Below, piece by piece: positions 54,143 through 61,907 of a stretch of 64,000 nucleotides of DNA (the stretch's first letter is position 1; each line of letters starts with the position of its first letter). The notes under the pieces are model-generated. The model saw only the letters and a program-made list of their open reading frames with translations. It did no database searches and was not told where the DNA came from. Made by a program: the position numbers and the translations under genes. This DNA is from Gloeocapsopsis sp. IPPAS B-1203 (GTDB lineage: Bacteria > Cyanobacteriota > Cyanobacteriia > Cyanobacteriales > Chroococcidiopsidaceae), in NCBI RefSeq assembly GCF_002749975.1, contig NZ_PEIG01000013.1, positions 62,001-126,000 on the forward strand, given 5' to 3'.

Positions 54143-54400
54143 TTATGAATTAATACGCAAGCGATCGCATAGAATCTTGTCCATTAAGACTGTACTAGGT
54201 ATTTCGCTACTGTAGATTTCTAAATAAGTAATTGGTAGTGCAAAGAACAAGATACGTTGTCCTGGAAAAATAACTCGTTCAAACCAGCTACTAATTGGGT
54301 TGGCAATCCGCAAAATTTGAACTTGTCTTGTAGTATTAACATAGCCACAAAGAATTTGTTCAAAGCGTTCATCAAATAGAGCAGCAGACATTTGAGCCAT
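54143..54400 (-). CDS. DUF1830 protein
   Basis: An 85-residue protein. ILCGYVNTTRQVQILRI and WFERVIFPGQRILFFALP match the DUF1830 family, small proteins found mostly in cyanobacteria. No membrane segment or metal motif is clear apart from one Cys near the start. It lies 38 bp after the kinase and 40 bp before tolC. Function unknown. Confidence 0.75.
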   Translation of the reverse strand: MAQMSAALFDERFEQILCGYVNTTRQVQILRIANPISSWFERVIFPGQRILFFALPITYLEIYSSEIPSTVLMDKILCDRLRINS

Positions 54401-54438
54401 AATTGTTAGTATTAAATAATGGCTTTTTAGTAAAAATA

Positions 54439-55785
54439 TTACTGTTTAGCCAGCTTAAGGTTTGAAGATTGATTGATTATTGAAGGCAACCGAATCGTAA
54501 AAGTGCTACCTCTACCTAGTTCACTCTGCACCTGTAAGCTACCTCCGTGTGTTTGGACGATTGCTTGCGCGATCGCCAACCCTAACCCTGAACCACCTGT
54601 ATGACGAGCGCGATCGCTACTGACGCGATAGAAGCGGTCGAAAATCCGTTTTTGCTCTAAAGGTGCAATGCCAATACCTGTGTCTTGAACTTGAATAATT
54701 CCATGGTGATCGCTGTAATTCAACGTAACATTCACTTGACCATCTGTAGGGGTATATTGAATAGCATTAACAATAATATTAGAAACCAAGCGATACAACT
54801 GTTCCTCATCACCGATAACTTTTATCGGTCGATGTACCCTTGCCCCATAACTGATTGTTACTTTAGCTGCGATCGCTAAGGCTGCAAGTTCTTCGACTAA
54901 ATCGCTAACAATATCATTCAGATAACAAACTTGGCGTCGTATTGGTATGGGTTGTCGCTCTATACGAGCAAGTAGTAGTAAATCAGCAACCAATGTCGTG
55001 AGCCGCCGATTCTGACGCTCAATTGTGCGTAAGATATTCCGTGCTTCTGATTCAGGTAAGTTAGGCATTCCCGATACTGATTCTACCGTTGCAGCAACTG
55101 CTGCTAAAGGCGTTCGCAGTTCGTGAGCAACATCTGCGGTAAACTGTTGAATTTGGCTGTATGATTCGTAAATGGGTTGCATTGCAAATCCTGCTAACCA
55201 CCAACTCGCACCGCCTACTAAAACCATAGCAATTGGTAAACCCAGCAATAAAACTAGTTTCACATTAGCAAGGTAATTATCGACATCGTTGAGACTTCGT
55301 CCCATCTGCATATATCCCCAAGGGCGATTGTCTTGCGTGTGCAGTGGTAAGGAAATTTGATGATAGCGATTTCCTTTAGTATCTTGAACTGTTTGCCAAG
55401 TAATCTCTCCTGATGTAGTAGGTAATCCCTCTGGCTGAAACCCCGCCGTAGTAACCGTCTGTCCCGCCGTATTTAATAACCTTACAAAGTAATCGCCTTG
55501 GTGAATAGCTCCAAGGATATGTTGTTGCGGCTTCCGTTCTGGTAAGAGTTGCTGAGCAGTTGGTTCTACACGTCCAGGCTGCTTTAATACACTTTCAACA
55601 CTATCATGTAATGTTCCAGCAACTGACTCTAGTTCTCGATCTAAAGTTTGCCAATGGGCATGAACAAGCGCTTGGTATAAACCCAGCGCACATATACTTA
55701 AGACTAAACCCATCGCAGCAGAGTAGCAACCTGCTAACTTCCAACGAGTCAGATAAAAAAGCTTATTTTGGTTCATGGGTTGCAT
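54439..55785 (-). CDS. Sensor histidine kinase (second pair)
   Basis: A 448-residue kinase. ATG 55776 is an alternative start, and both overlap the regulator gene. Two membrane helices (about 14-36 and 170-195) flank a periplasmic sensor part. HELRTPLAAVAATVESV is the dimerisation helix with the phospho-His. NIIVNAIQYTP, DTGIGIAP and GSGLGLAIAQAI are the ATP-binding boxes. Overall similarity to the kinase at 42053 is evident, but this sensor part lacks the cysteines. Confidence 0.9.
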   Translation of the reverse strand: MQPMNQNKLFYLTRWKLAGCYSAAMGLVLSICALGLYQALVHAHWQTLDRELESVAGTLHDSVESVLKQPGRVEPTAQQLLPERKPQQHILGAIHQGDYFVRLLNTAGQTVTTAGFQPEGLPTTSGEITWQTVQDTKGNRYHQISLPLHTQDNRPWGYMQMGRSLNDVDNYLANVKLVLLLGLPIAMVLVGGASWWLAGFAMQPIYESYSQIQQFTADVAHELRTPLAAVAATVESVSGMPNLPESEARNILRTIERQNRRLTTLVADLLLLARIERQPIPIRRQVCYLNDIVSDLVEELAALAIAAKVTISYGARVHRPIKVIGDEEQLYRLVSNIIVNAIQYTPTDGQVNVTLNYSDHHGIIQVQDTGIGIAPLEQKRIFDRFYRVSSDRARHTGGSGLGLAIAQAIVQTHGGSLQVQSELGRGSTFTIRLPSIINQSSNLKLAKQ

Positions 55786-56476
55786 TTAGTCGATATCCCA
55801 TGCCGTGTAGAGTTTCAATCAAACCATCGTTTCCAAACTGACCTAATTTACGTCGCAATAAACGCATCTGAGCAGCTACTACATTGCTGGTTGGTTCGGC
55901 GCTTACTTCCCACAATTGATGACGAATTTGCTCACTGGTAACAATTTGGTTGGAATGCTTCATGAAATACTCTAGCAGTTGAAACTCCTTTGTTGTTAGA
56001 GGAACCACTTGTGCATTAGTTGACTGATTCTGAATACTAACTGTGCGCGTAGTGTAATCTAAGCTAAGGCTACCTACTTGAAGTTTTTGGGGTGAAAGTT
56101 GAGGTGATCGCCGCTGCAATGCTCGCAATCGTGCTAGCAATTCTGCCATACCAAATGGTTTGACGAGATAATCATCTGCTCCAGCGTCTAATCCTACAAC
56201 CTTATCTTCCATGCGATCTTTAGCTGTAAGCATCAACACTGGTAAACAGCTACCCCGAAGTCGTAACCGCTTGCATAGTTCTAAACCAGATACTCCTGGA
56301 AGTAACCAATCAAAAATGGCTAGTGTATATTGTGTCCACTGACCATCTAAATAGTTCCACGCTTCAGTACCATTCAAAACTAAGTCAACTATGTATCTTT
56401 CCTGATTTAGAGTACGCTTGATTGCACATCCTAAATCTGGTTCATCCTCAACTAACAGCACTCTCATAACACTCAA
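55763..56476 (-). CDS. OmpR-family response regulator (second pair)
   Basis: A 237-residue regulator; ATG 56467 (MRVLLVEDEPD) is an alternative start. It is a close relative of the one at 41364: LLVEDEPDLG, LAIFDWLLPGVSG with the phospho-Asp, YLVKPFGMAE, and the winged helix LTTKEFQLLEYFMKHSNQI and SNVVAAQMRLLRRK. Its own promoter carries ATTTCA site C, which supports autoregulation. It is the best candidate for the regulator of that repeat. Confidence 0.92.
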   Translation of the reverse strand: MSVMRVLLVEDEPDLGCAIKRTLNQERYIVDLVLNGTEAWNYLDGQWTQYTLAIFDWLLPGVSGLELCKRLRLRGSCLPVLMLTAKDRMEDKVVGLDAGADDYLVKPFGMAELLARLRALQRRSPQLSPQKLQVGSLSLDYTTRTVSIQNQSTNAQVVPLTTKEFQLLEYFMKHSNQIVTSEQIRHQLWEVSAEPTSNVVAAQMRLLRRKLGQFGNDGLIETLHGMGYRLNATHEPK

Positions 56477-56564
56477 TCATTTTCAATAAGTATTACAGTA
56501 TACAAATTTGTATCTGCTTAAGAATTGTAAGGTTTCTCCTTAAAGATAGATTGACACAAGATTA

Positions 56565-56581
56565 TGAAATCAGAATGAAAT
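56565..56581 (-). promoter_or_regulatory. ATTTCA direct repeat, site C (regulator operon)
   Basis: On the minus strand ATTTCA-TTCTG-ATTTCA, 88 bp upstream of the regulator start. TGTCA follows at 9 bp and CTATCT at 16 bp after the repeat. Confidence 0.72.
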
Positions 56582-56815
56582 ATTAGTGGAGATGAGGATG
56601 TTAAGATGAATTAAGCGAGACAGCCTCAAGTAAATCGTTTTCAGAAAATTTGCGAAGTTCTCAAGGCTGTAGAAAATCATCTTAATAACAGCTAGTGAAG
56701 TTTATGCTTCTTCTCGGTGGTACTATTTTCATCTGCTACACACTCCATAATTTGTTGTTTGCTACAACTCTTTAATAGTGTCAAGCCTCAGAAAACATTG
56801 CTACAAAACATCTTA
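56582..56815. other. Gap, no gene seen
   Basis: AT-rich sequence between the regulator promoter and the 3' end of the next minus-strand gene. A plus-strand frame running from 56717 into that gene is its antisense and was not taken as real. Confidence 0.3.
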
Positions 56816-57109
56816 TTAACAGTTATTCATGGCACGGACTCTTGCTCTAGTAGCACCTCCGCTAGGTTCAGCTATAGACGCGGATTGACACATTTTCCGA
56901 CGATGAGTTTTTGTAATTTGCTGGGAGCCTTTGTTACATCGCTCTATGGCTTGAAGCCGAATTCTAGTAGCACCTCCGCTAGGTTCAGCTATAGGAATAT
57001 TTTGGCATGTTCTTGCATGAGAACTACTTGTATTTGCAAAAGCAGTATGCTCAAAAGAAACTATACCTAGAAAAAGTGTAGTTCCGAATACTATCAACAG
57101 TTTATTCAT
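56816..57109 (-). CDS. Small secreted protein with two identical peptide repeats
   Basis: A 97-residue protein from ATG 57109 (MNKLLIVFGTTLFLG), with a signal peptide ending TAFANTSS. The mature part holds two copies of IAEPSGGATR-x-R, each followed by an Ala and a Cys further on (AIERC, AMNNC) and preceded by a Cys (TCQN, MCQS). Two Cys pairs could form disulfides or a metal site. The repeats are almost identical in DNA too. No family recognised. Confidence 0.6.
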   Translation of the reverse strand: MNKLLIVFGTTLFLGIVSFEHTAFANTSSSHARTCQNIPIAEPSGGATRIRLQAIERCNKGSQQITKTHRRKMCQSASIAEPSGGATRARVRAMNNC

Positions 57110-57350
57110 GACAAACCTCTCTAATATATTGGTGTAAGTAGTGAAAACGCAACTTAATCTTTGGCTGGTTGAGTTGTAAGAGATAGTTTTACCAATCAGA
57201 AGTAACAACTAAGTAAAATCTGAAGAAAACTACTTCATGTAATTGAAAAATACATAAAATTTCATTAGAAATGTTTACTTTCTCTTTCTAAATTTTATGT
57301 AAATTGAGGTTCTTCACCTCTTACTTCTCTATCTTTTAAGCAGCAATCTA
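57110..57350. other. Gap, no gene seen
   Basis: AT-rich, should hold the promoter of the small repeat protein. No perfect ATTTCA direct repeat is present here. Confidence 0.3.
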
Positions 57351-57830
57351 CTACTCATAAGTTTGGATTTGAGCTGTACCAAATAAAACATCTTCTTCCA
57401 TATTTTGATTTTTGCCACTTACCGAATAACGCCAAGTTTTTCTGTATCCAGGAAATGGAGTTTGGACTCCTTTCATCGAAACTGTAAGAATTGTTTCTGG
57501 AGATACTGGTCGAGAAAAAGCGACAGTAGCTTTTTTGTCATTGATAGAAACATCAGCATCTAATTTCTTGCCAGATTGATCCGTAACTTCAACTCCTCGC
57601 CTAATCTTAACGCCCTCTGGTAAATCTATTGAAATTTGTGATAAATCGCTCCCTTGAACGTGTAGTTTAAAATGATGCATAGCGCTTAAAGCGCGAGCAT
57701 CATTGGGATGTGCATTGCTATGAAAGAGATGAGAAAAAGATGTTTCACCTGGAACTCCCTCCGCAAAAGCAGCTGGGACTGAATATATACTCAATAAAGT
57801 CAAAGTAGTAAGCGAAATTAGTTTTTTCAT
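57351..57830 (-). CDS. Secreted DUF2808-type protein, copy 1
   Basis: A 159-residue protein from ATG 57830 (MKKLISLTTLT), with a signal peptide ending AAFAEG. ATG 57866 is in frame upstream. SHLFHSNAHPNDARALSAMH is rich in His and may bind metal. The rest is a beta domain with HFKLHVQGSDLSQISIDLPE and VSMKGVQTPFPG, as in DUF2808. It is about half identical to the product of 58683. Its promoter carries ATTTCA site D. Confidence 0.75.
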   Translation of the reverse strand: MKKLISLTTLTLLSIYSVPAAFAEGVPGETSFSHLFHSNAHPNDARALSAMHHFKLHVQGSDLSQISIDLPEGVKIRRGVEVTDQSGKKLDADVSINDKKATVAFSRPVSPETILTVSMKGVQTPFPGYRKTWRYSVSGKNQNMEEDVLFGTAQIQTYE

Positions 57831-57899
57831 TGAAATTGCCCTTTGGAATTCAAGAGAGAAAATCATATTCTTCTTATTTACTATCCTGACAGGTAATAA

Positions 57900-57916
57900 T
57901 GAAATTAGAATGAAAT
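57900..57916 (-). promoter_or_regulatory. ATTTCA direct repeat, site D (DUF2808 copy 1)
   Basis: On the minus strand ATTTCA-TTCTA-ATTTCA-T, 69 bp upstream of ATG 57830. TGTCA follows at 9 bp and GATAGT at 15 bp after the repeat. Confidence 0.72.
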
Positions 57917-58302
57917 ATATACACTAGATAAACAAAATGTTTATGCTTTATCAAAGCACTTTAAACTTATCGCATCAAAGCATTAATAATGATTGAATAC
58001 ATAATTTAAAGAATCTATACTTGAGAACCACTAGCTAAGCTAAATAAAGAAACTTTAATTCATTCTTATTAAGATAATATGTATCCCTCAAAATATTATG
58101 ACTCTTGAGGTCTAATGAAGAAATAAGGGAAATGCTTTTCACTTATCTTATGATAGATTGTCTCTACTGAAAGAAAGTATTGCTCAAGACAGCAAAAAAA
58201 TCAGTATTCTCAAAGTTTGAAAAATGCGAAGTTCCTATACGATTTTTGCTTCTGCACTTGGATTTAATGCCTATTAGAGCTTTAGAATGATATATTTTGA
58301 TA
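57917..58302. other. AT-rich gap, no gene seen
   Basis: About 385 bp with stops in all frames. It lies between DUF2808 copy 1 and the apparent small RNA gene. Nothing else noted. Confidence 0.35.
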
Positions 58303-58351
58303 GAAAAAAATAGGCTTTTCGCTTGTACTTGAGTAGCACAGTGGAAAAGCC
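58303..58351 (-). terminator. Intrinsic terminator of the small RNA
   Basis: Perfect 8-bp stem with the arms at 58351-58344 and 58320-58313, then TATTTTTTT on the minus strand. No protein-coding gene ends at this spot. Confidence 0.6.
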
Positions 58352-58380
58352 CAATGTTGCATTAAGGGTGTAAGTGATTA
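58304..58380 (-). ncRNA. Candidate small RNA under an ATTTCA-type promoter
   Basis: On the minus strand, ATTTCA site E (58421-58405) is followed after 12 bp by a perfect TATAAT (58392-58387). A start near 58380 is expected. About 30 nt further lies a hairpin GGCTTTTC (58351-58344) / GAAAAGCC (58320-58313) with a 23-nt loop, followed by TA and seven T (58310-58304), a good intrinsic terminator. The transcript would be about 77 nt. A 26-codon frame starting at 58362 runs through the terminator and is unlikely to be used. Confidence 0.5.
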
Positions 58381-58404
58381 AATACTATTATACGAACATG
58401 AAAA

Positions 58405-58421
58405 TGAAATTAGTATGAAAT
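58405..58421 (-). promoter_or_regulatory. ATTTCA direct repeat, site E (no coding gene)
   Basis: On the minus strand ATTTCA-TACTA-ATTTCA, directly followed by a third similar unit (TTTTCA) and by TATAAT 12 bp after the second repeat. The nearest minus-strand start codon of a real gene is 575 bp away. Confidence 0.65.
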
Positions 58422-58630
58422 ACACTACACAACAGTCGTTTTTTTTGAATTCGTAACTATTAGTATAATAACCAACACATATCTACCTAAAAATTAGTAG
58501 TAACAAATTGATTATCATAGTCAAATTGATTTCAGGTTTATGTTAAGTTGGTTTTAGAAAAGCTGACAGTAAAATAAACTTCTCCTACTAAAAGGCTTTT
58601 TATGAGATAAGCATGACGGGTAACATTTAC

Positions 58631-58666
58631 TTTTTTAGACCTGAGCATCACTTCAGGTCTAAAAAG
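58631..58666. repeat. 13-bp perfect inverted repeat after DUF2808 copy 2
   Basis: TTTTTAGACCTGA (58632-58644) pairs with TCAGGTCTAAAAA (58653-58665) around an 8-nt loop, 18 bp beyond the stop of 58683. The T-run lies on the 5' side of the stem when read in either direction, so it is not a canonical intrinsic terminator, though it may stabilise the mRNA end. Confidence 0.55.
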
Positions 58667-58682
58667 TATAAGTGTAATGCCA

Positions 58683-59156
58683 TCAATACGTTTGAATTCT
58701 AGCCATACCAATTCTTATGTCTTCGGTCATTCCTGTCTTCCTTGCGTAAACTGGGTAAAGCCATACACGACCAAGCAATGATAATTGCGATCTAACTCCT
58801 TTCATAGAGACTGATAGCGTTGTACCTGTACGTATAGGTTGTGAAAAAGCGATCGCAATCTTCCTATCGTTGACAGAAATCGTATTATCAATTTTTTTGC
58901 CAGATTCATCAGTAACAACAATGCGATCGCTTACTTTCATTCCCTTTGGTACATCAATAGTAAGTTGTGACAAATCACCACCCTGAACGTGTACTTCAAA
59001 ATGATGTGTTGCAGATAAACGAGCATTGTTGGGATGTGCTCCACTATGAACAAGATGAGAAGCTTTCGCATCACGTAAAACTCCTCCTGCTAAAGCATCT
59101 GGAACTGAAGACGCGATCGCGATTGTAAAAACAGTAGAGAAGATTAATTTATTCAT
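58683..59156 (-). CDS. Secreted DUF2808-type protein, copy 2
   Basis: A 157-residue protein with a signal peptide (MNKLIFSTVFTIAIASS, ending ALAGG). SHLVHSGAHPNNARLSATHH gives a His-rich start of the mature protein, then HFEVHVQGGDLSQLTIDVPK and VSMKGVRSQ as in copy 1. The C-terminus TEDIRIGMARIQTY is also shared. The pair looks like a duplication that has diverged. Its promoter carries ATTTCA site F. Metal binding by the His cluster is inference. Confidence 0.75.
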   Translation of the reverse strand: MNKLIFSTVFTIAIASSVPDALAGGVLRDAKASHLVHSGAHPNNARLSATHHFEVHVQGGDLSQLTIDVPKGMKVSDRIVVTDESGKKIDNTISVNDRKIAIAFSQPIRTGTTLSVSMKGVRSQLSLLGRVWLYPVYARKTGMTEDIRIGMARIQTY

Positions 59157-59218
59157 TGCAAAAGTCCTTAAGCAGTTATATTAGTAAACTCCTTATTTAA
59201 TAGCTTGACATTACCAAG

Positions 59219-59235
59219 TGAAATTAAAGTGAAAT
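59219..59235 (-). promoter_or_regulatory. ATTTCA direct repeat, site F (DUF2808 copy 2)
   Basis: On the minus strand ATTTCA-CTTTA-ATTTCA, 62 bp upstream of the start. TGTCA follows at 9 bp and CTATTA at 16 bp after the repeat. Confidence 0.72.
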
Positions 59236-59544
59236 ATTAAACATTTAGAACTACAATATATTACTTATTTTGTATTCTGTTTATTTTCAAAGCAATTAAT
59301 AATACCAATAATCTCTCGACTAAGTAGTATTTAATTGAGGTTTTATCATCAAAATAATTTGTTGTAGTCTACATTAATAATCTTTTTCTTTTATTATAGA
59401 AGAGAGAATTTTAAAAAAAATAAACCCAAGTGAATTAGGAAATATTATAGTTAAGTCTAATGCTTTATTTCAAGGAATATTAAGAACTCCTCTAATTTAT
59501 TTTTCTTATTAATTTAATTCAGAATAATTTTAATAGTTTAGTTA
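59236..59544. other. AT-rich gap, no gene seen
   Basis: About 310 bp of very AT-rich sequence between the porin end and DUF2808 copy 2. No open frame or repeat of note. Confidence 0.35.
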
Positions 59545-59583
59545 GTGTCCTTGTCTGTTTTGTATCATTGATGGCAAGGACAC
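59545..59583 (-). terminator. Hairpin downstream of the first porin
   Basis: GTGTCCTTG (59545-59553) and CAAGGACAC (59575-59583) form a perfect 9-bp stem, 18 bp past the porin stop. The sequence after it on the minus strand is only weakly T-rich. Probably a terminator or mRNA-end stabiliser. Confidence 0.5.
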
Positions 59584-59601
59584 ATTTCAGTCTAATTGTG
59601 T

Positions 59602-61380
59602 TTAGAATTCAAAGGTAGTCCGAATTGTTCCAACATAGATTGTGTCATTATCATTGTTATGTTCTGGATTGAAAATTACAAATGCTCCTGGAGTAATTGA
59701 AACATTTTCTGTGAGTTTAAAACGGTAAAAACCTTCAAGATGATAAGAGGTATTTTGATCCTCTATCAGATCGCTATCGACTACCTTCGGTGGTTGACCA
59801 AAGATAATAGAAGCAAGATTACCTTCTTTGCCCAAATCTGGAAAAGAAACCGCCGCAGCCCAATTAAAAATCCTGGCTTCATTTCCCTCAATAACACCTA
59901 AACCACTAGCTTGTGCTTTAGCCCAGGTATAACCAGCCCAACCTGATAAAATCAAACCTTCACCTACTCCTAACTGTGCTTGTGCGCCAACAGAATCAGC
60001 TGAAGTTGCAACTCCTAATGGGTCTTGAGCAATGCCACTACCTGTACTGCCTGTGAGATTGACCTCACCCCCAGGCGCATAAGAACGGACATAAGATAAA
60101 CCTAGTTTAAAATTATTGGTTGCATTAAAGACTACATTGGTGAAAGCTGCATATGCACCATCAGAAAGACCAGCCTTTTGACTAGGGTTACTAGCAAAAT
60201 CAGTTGGGACTAAATATCCAGCAGCTAAAGTAAAGGTGTCATTTAGCTTAAAGTCAAACGCAAGCCCTGAACTGTCATCTGGTATTCGCAAAACTGGATT
60301 GAGACGACCAAAACGGGAAACAGCCCCATCACCACTACTATAGAAAGGGCTGACTACATCAATAAAATCTCTTGGTTCAAAACTGTTGAGTGCAAGAAAG
60401 ACTCTAAACTGGTTGTTGAGTGGAAAACGGTAAAAGAAGTCATCAATAATAACATCATTACCTTCGTCACCATCAAATCCCAAGCGGGTCATTGAGGTAC
60501 CAGTTTCTCCAGTGTTGTTATCAATATTACGAGCTTGTAAACGAGTTCTTAAAAGATCTCTACCAGTAAAGCTAGTATCAAAGTTTAATCGCGCGCGGAC
60601 AGCAGCAATGGTATTGTACTCTAAGTCACTTCCACCAACAGCTGAATCACCAAAAACATCAGCTAAGCCAAATACAACTTCCCCACCTAACTTTGTAGTA
60701 GTAGAGAACTGATTAGCTTCTAGTTCGGCTGTTTGTGCTTCTAATGCATCCACGCGACCGCGCAATGTGGCTAGTTCTGCTGAAAATTCTTCTTGTAATC
60801 GCTGTAAAGTTGCTAGGTCTTCCCGATTCACTGCGTCTGCGGTTGCTGTGGTAATGAGTTCGTTTACTCGGTCTAAACAAGCATTTAAACCAGCAGCAAA
60901 TTCATAGCGCGTCAAAGCCCGATTGCCCCTATAAGTACTATCAGGGTACCCAGCAATACAGCCATAACGTTCTACTAAAGATTGCAGTGCCTGGAATGCC
61001 CAATCGCTGGGTTGTACGTCAGATAATTGAGAAACTGATGTAACTTGAGCTAGTGCATCCAAAGCTGAGGGATTTTCGATAGTTTGATAAGTATTAGCTA
61101 GCTTTACATCTGGAGGTTGAGGTCTGGAAGAAGACAAGATATCTTCTGAAACACTTTTGATAGAAGAAGTAGTGCTTGCTACAAAAACTTGTGGATTGAT
61201 GGAGTTTTGTTTTAGTGAAGTGCTATCTTGAGTTGTAACAATAGTAGAAGAGTTAGATACTAACGCCCTCACAGGTACTTCACTAGCTTGAGTGCGTTCA
61301 AGCAAAAGAAATATAGCACTTAAGAGTGTTGGGCTTAGTTTTAAAACACTCCAGAAAAGTTTCTGCATAATTTTGCTCAC
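59602..61380 (-). CDS. SLH-domain porin (OprB / iron-uptake porin type)
   Basis: A 592-residue outer-membrane protein. Signal peptide, then an SLH domain at about 115-180 (DVQPSDWAFQALQSLVERYG and RYEFAAGLNACLDRVNE) that binds the cell wall. A coiled-coil spacer at about 185-225 (LQRLQEEFSAELATLRGRVD) follows, then an OprB-type beta-barrel ending in a C-terminal aromatic (TFEF). Such porins pass small solutes or metal ions in cyanobacteria. ATTTCA site G in its promoter links it to the metal regulon. Confidence 0.9.
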   Translation of the reverse strand: MSKIMQKLFWSVLKLSPTLLSAIFLLLERTQASEVPVRALVSNSSTIVTTQDSTSLKQNSINPQVFVASTTSSIKSVSEDILSSSRPQPPDVKLANTYQTIENPSALDALAQVTSVSQLSDVQPSDWAFQALQSLVERYGCIAGYPDSTYRGNRALTRYEFAAGLNACLDRVNELITTATADAVNREDLATLQRLQEEFSAELATLRGRVDALEAQTAELEANQFSTTTKLGGEVVFGLADVFGDSAVGGSDLEYNTIAAVRARLNFDTSFTGRDLLRTRLQARNIDNNTGETGTSMTRLGFDGDEGNDVIIDDFFYRFPLNNQFRVFLALNSFEPRDFIDVVSPFYSSGDGAVSRFGRLNPVLRIPDDSSGLAFDFKLNDTFTLAAGYLVPTDFASNPSQKAGLSDGAYAAFTNVVFNATNNFKLGLSYVRSYAPGGEVNLTGSTGSGIAQDPLGVATSADSVGAQAQLGVGEGLILSGWAGYTWAKAQASGLGVIEGNEARIFNWAAAVSFPDLGKEGNLASIIFGQPPKVVDSDLIEDQNTSYHLEGFYRFKLTENVSITPGAFVIFNPEHNNDNDTIYVGTIRTTFEF

Positions 61381-61419
61381 ACCAAAGAATCTTTTAATAT
61401 AAATAATGACAGTTAATTA

Positions 61420-61436
61420 TGAAATTAAGATGAAAT
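61420..61436 (-). promoter_or_regulatory. ATTTCA direct repeat, site G (porin)
   Basis: On the minus strand ATTTCA-TCTTA-ATTTCA-T, 39 bp upstream of the porin start. TGTCA follows at 9 bp, then CATTAT as possible -10. Confidence 0.7.
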
Positions 61437-61907
61437 GATATTCTAAAAAAAATCATAAATATTTAGAGGATTTCATAAAGAGGAGTGAGGAAGACGTTAT
61501 CGCTTTTGGCTATTTGGCACTTCGTTCACCAATACAATGCATCTTTTCTTTACTTGTTTAGCACTACCTACAAAGAATAAATACGAAATATATTATAAAA
61601 TCTTAATGAGAATAAGACTTGATTTTTCAATTTATTAACGATTCAGTGACTAACATATTCTCTATTTTTTAATATTTATTGTTGAAAAACATAACTTACT
61701 CGAAAAACTTTACTAATTAAGCTAGCTTTCAAGTAAAGAAGAGTATATTTTATTTTAACAGTACAGTTAGACCCTATAGATTCTTAATATAAAAACAACA
61801 ATCTTAAGTAGAATAGTAAAACAAAGGACAATCTTTTTAAATTAAATCTGTAGTTAAGTATATATCAGCGTATTACATATGGGATTTAATATATTTATTG
61901 ATAAAAC
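61437..61907. other. AT-rich gap between the porin genes
   Basis: About 470 bp of AT-rich sequence. No gene, clear dyad or further ATTTCA direct repeat was found. Confidence 0.35.

Noticed and set aside
58631-58666. Classical intrinsic terminator
   Set aside because: The stem is perfect, but the T-run precedes it on both strands. Listed as inverted repeat only.
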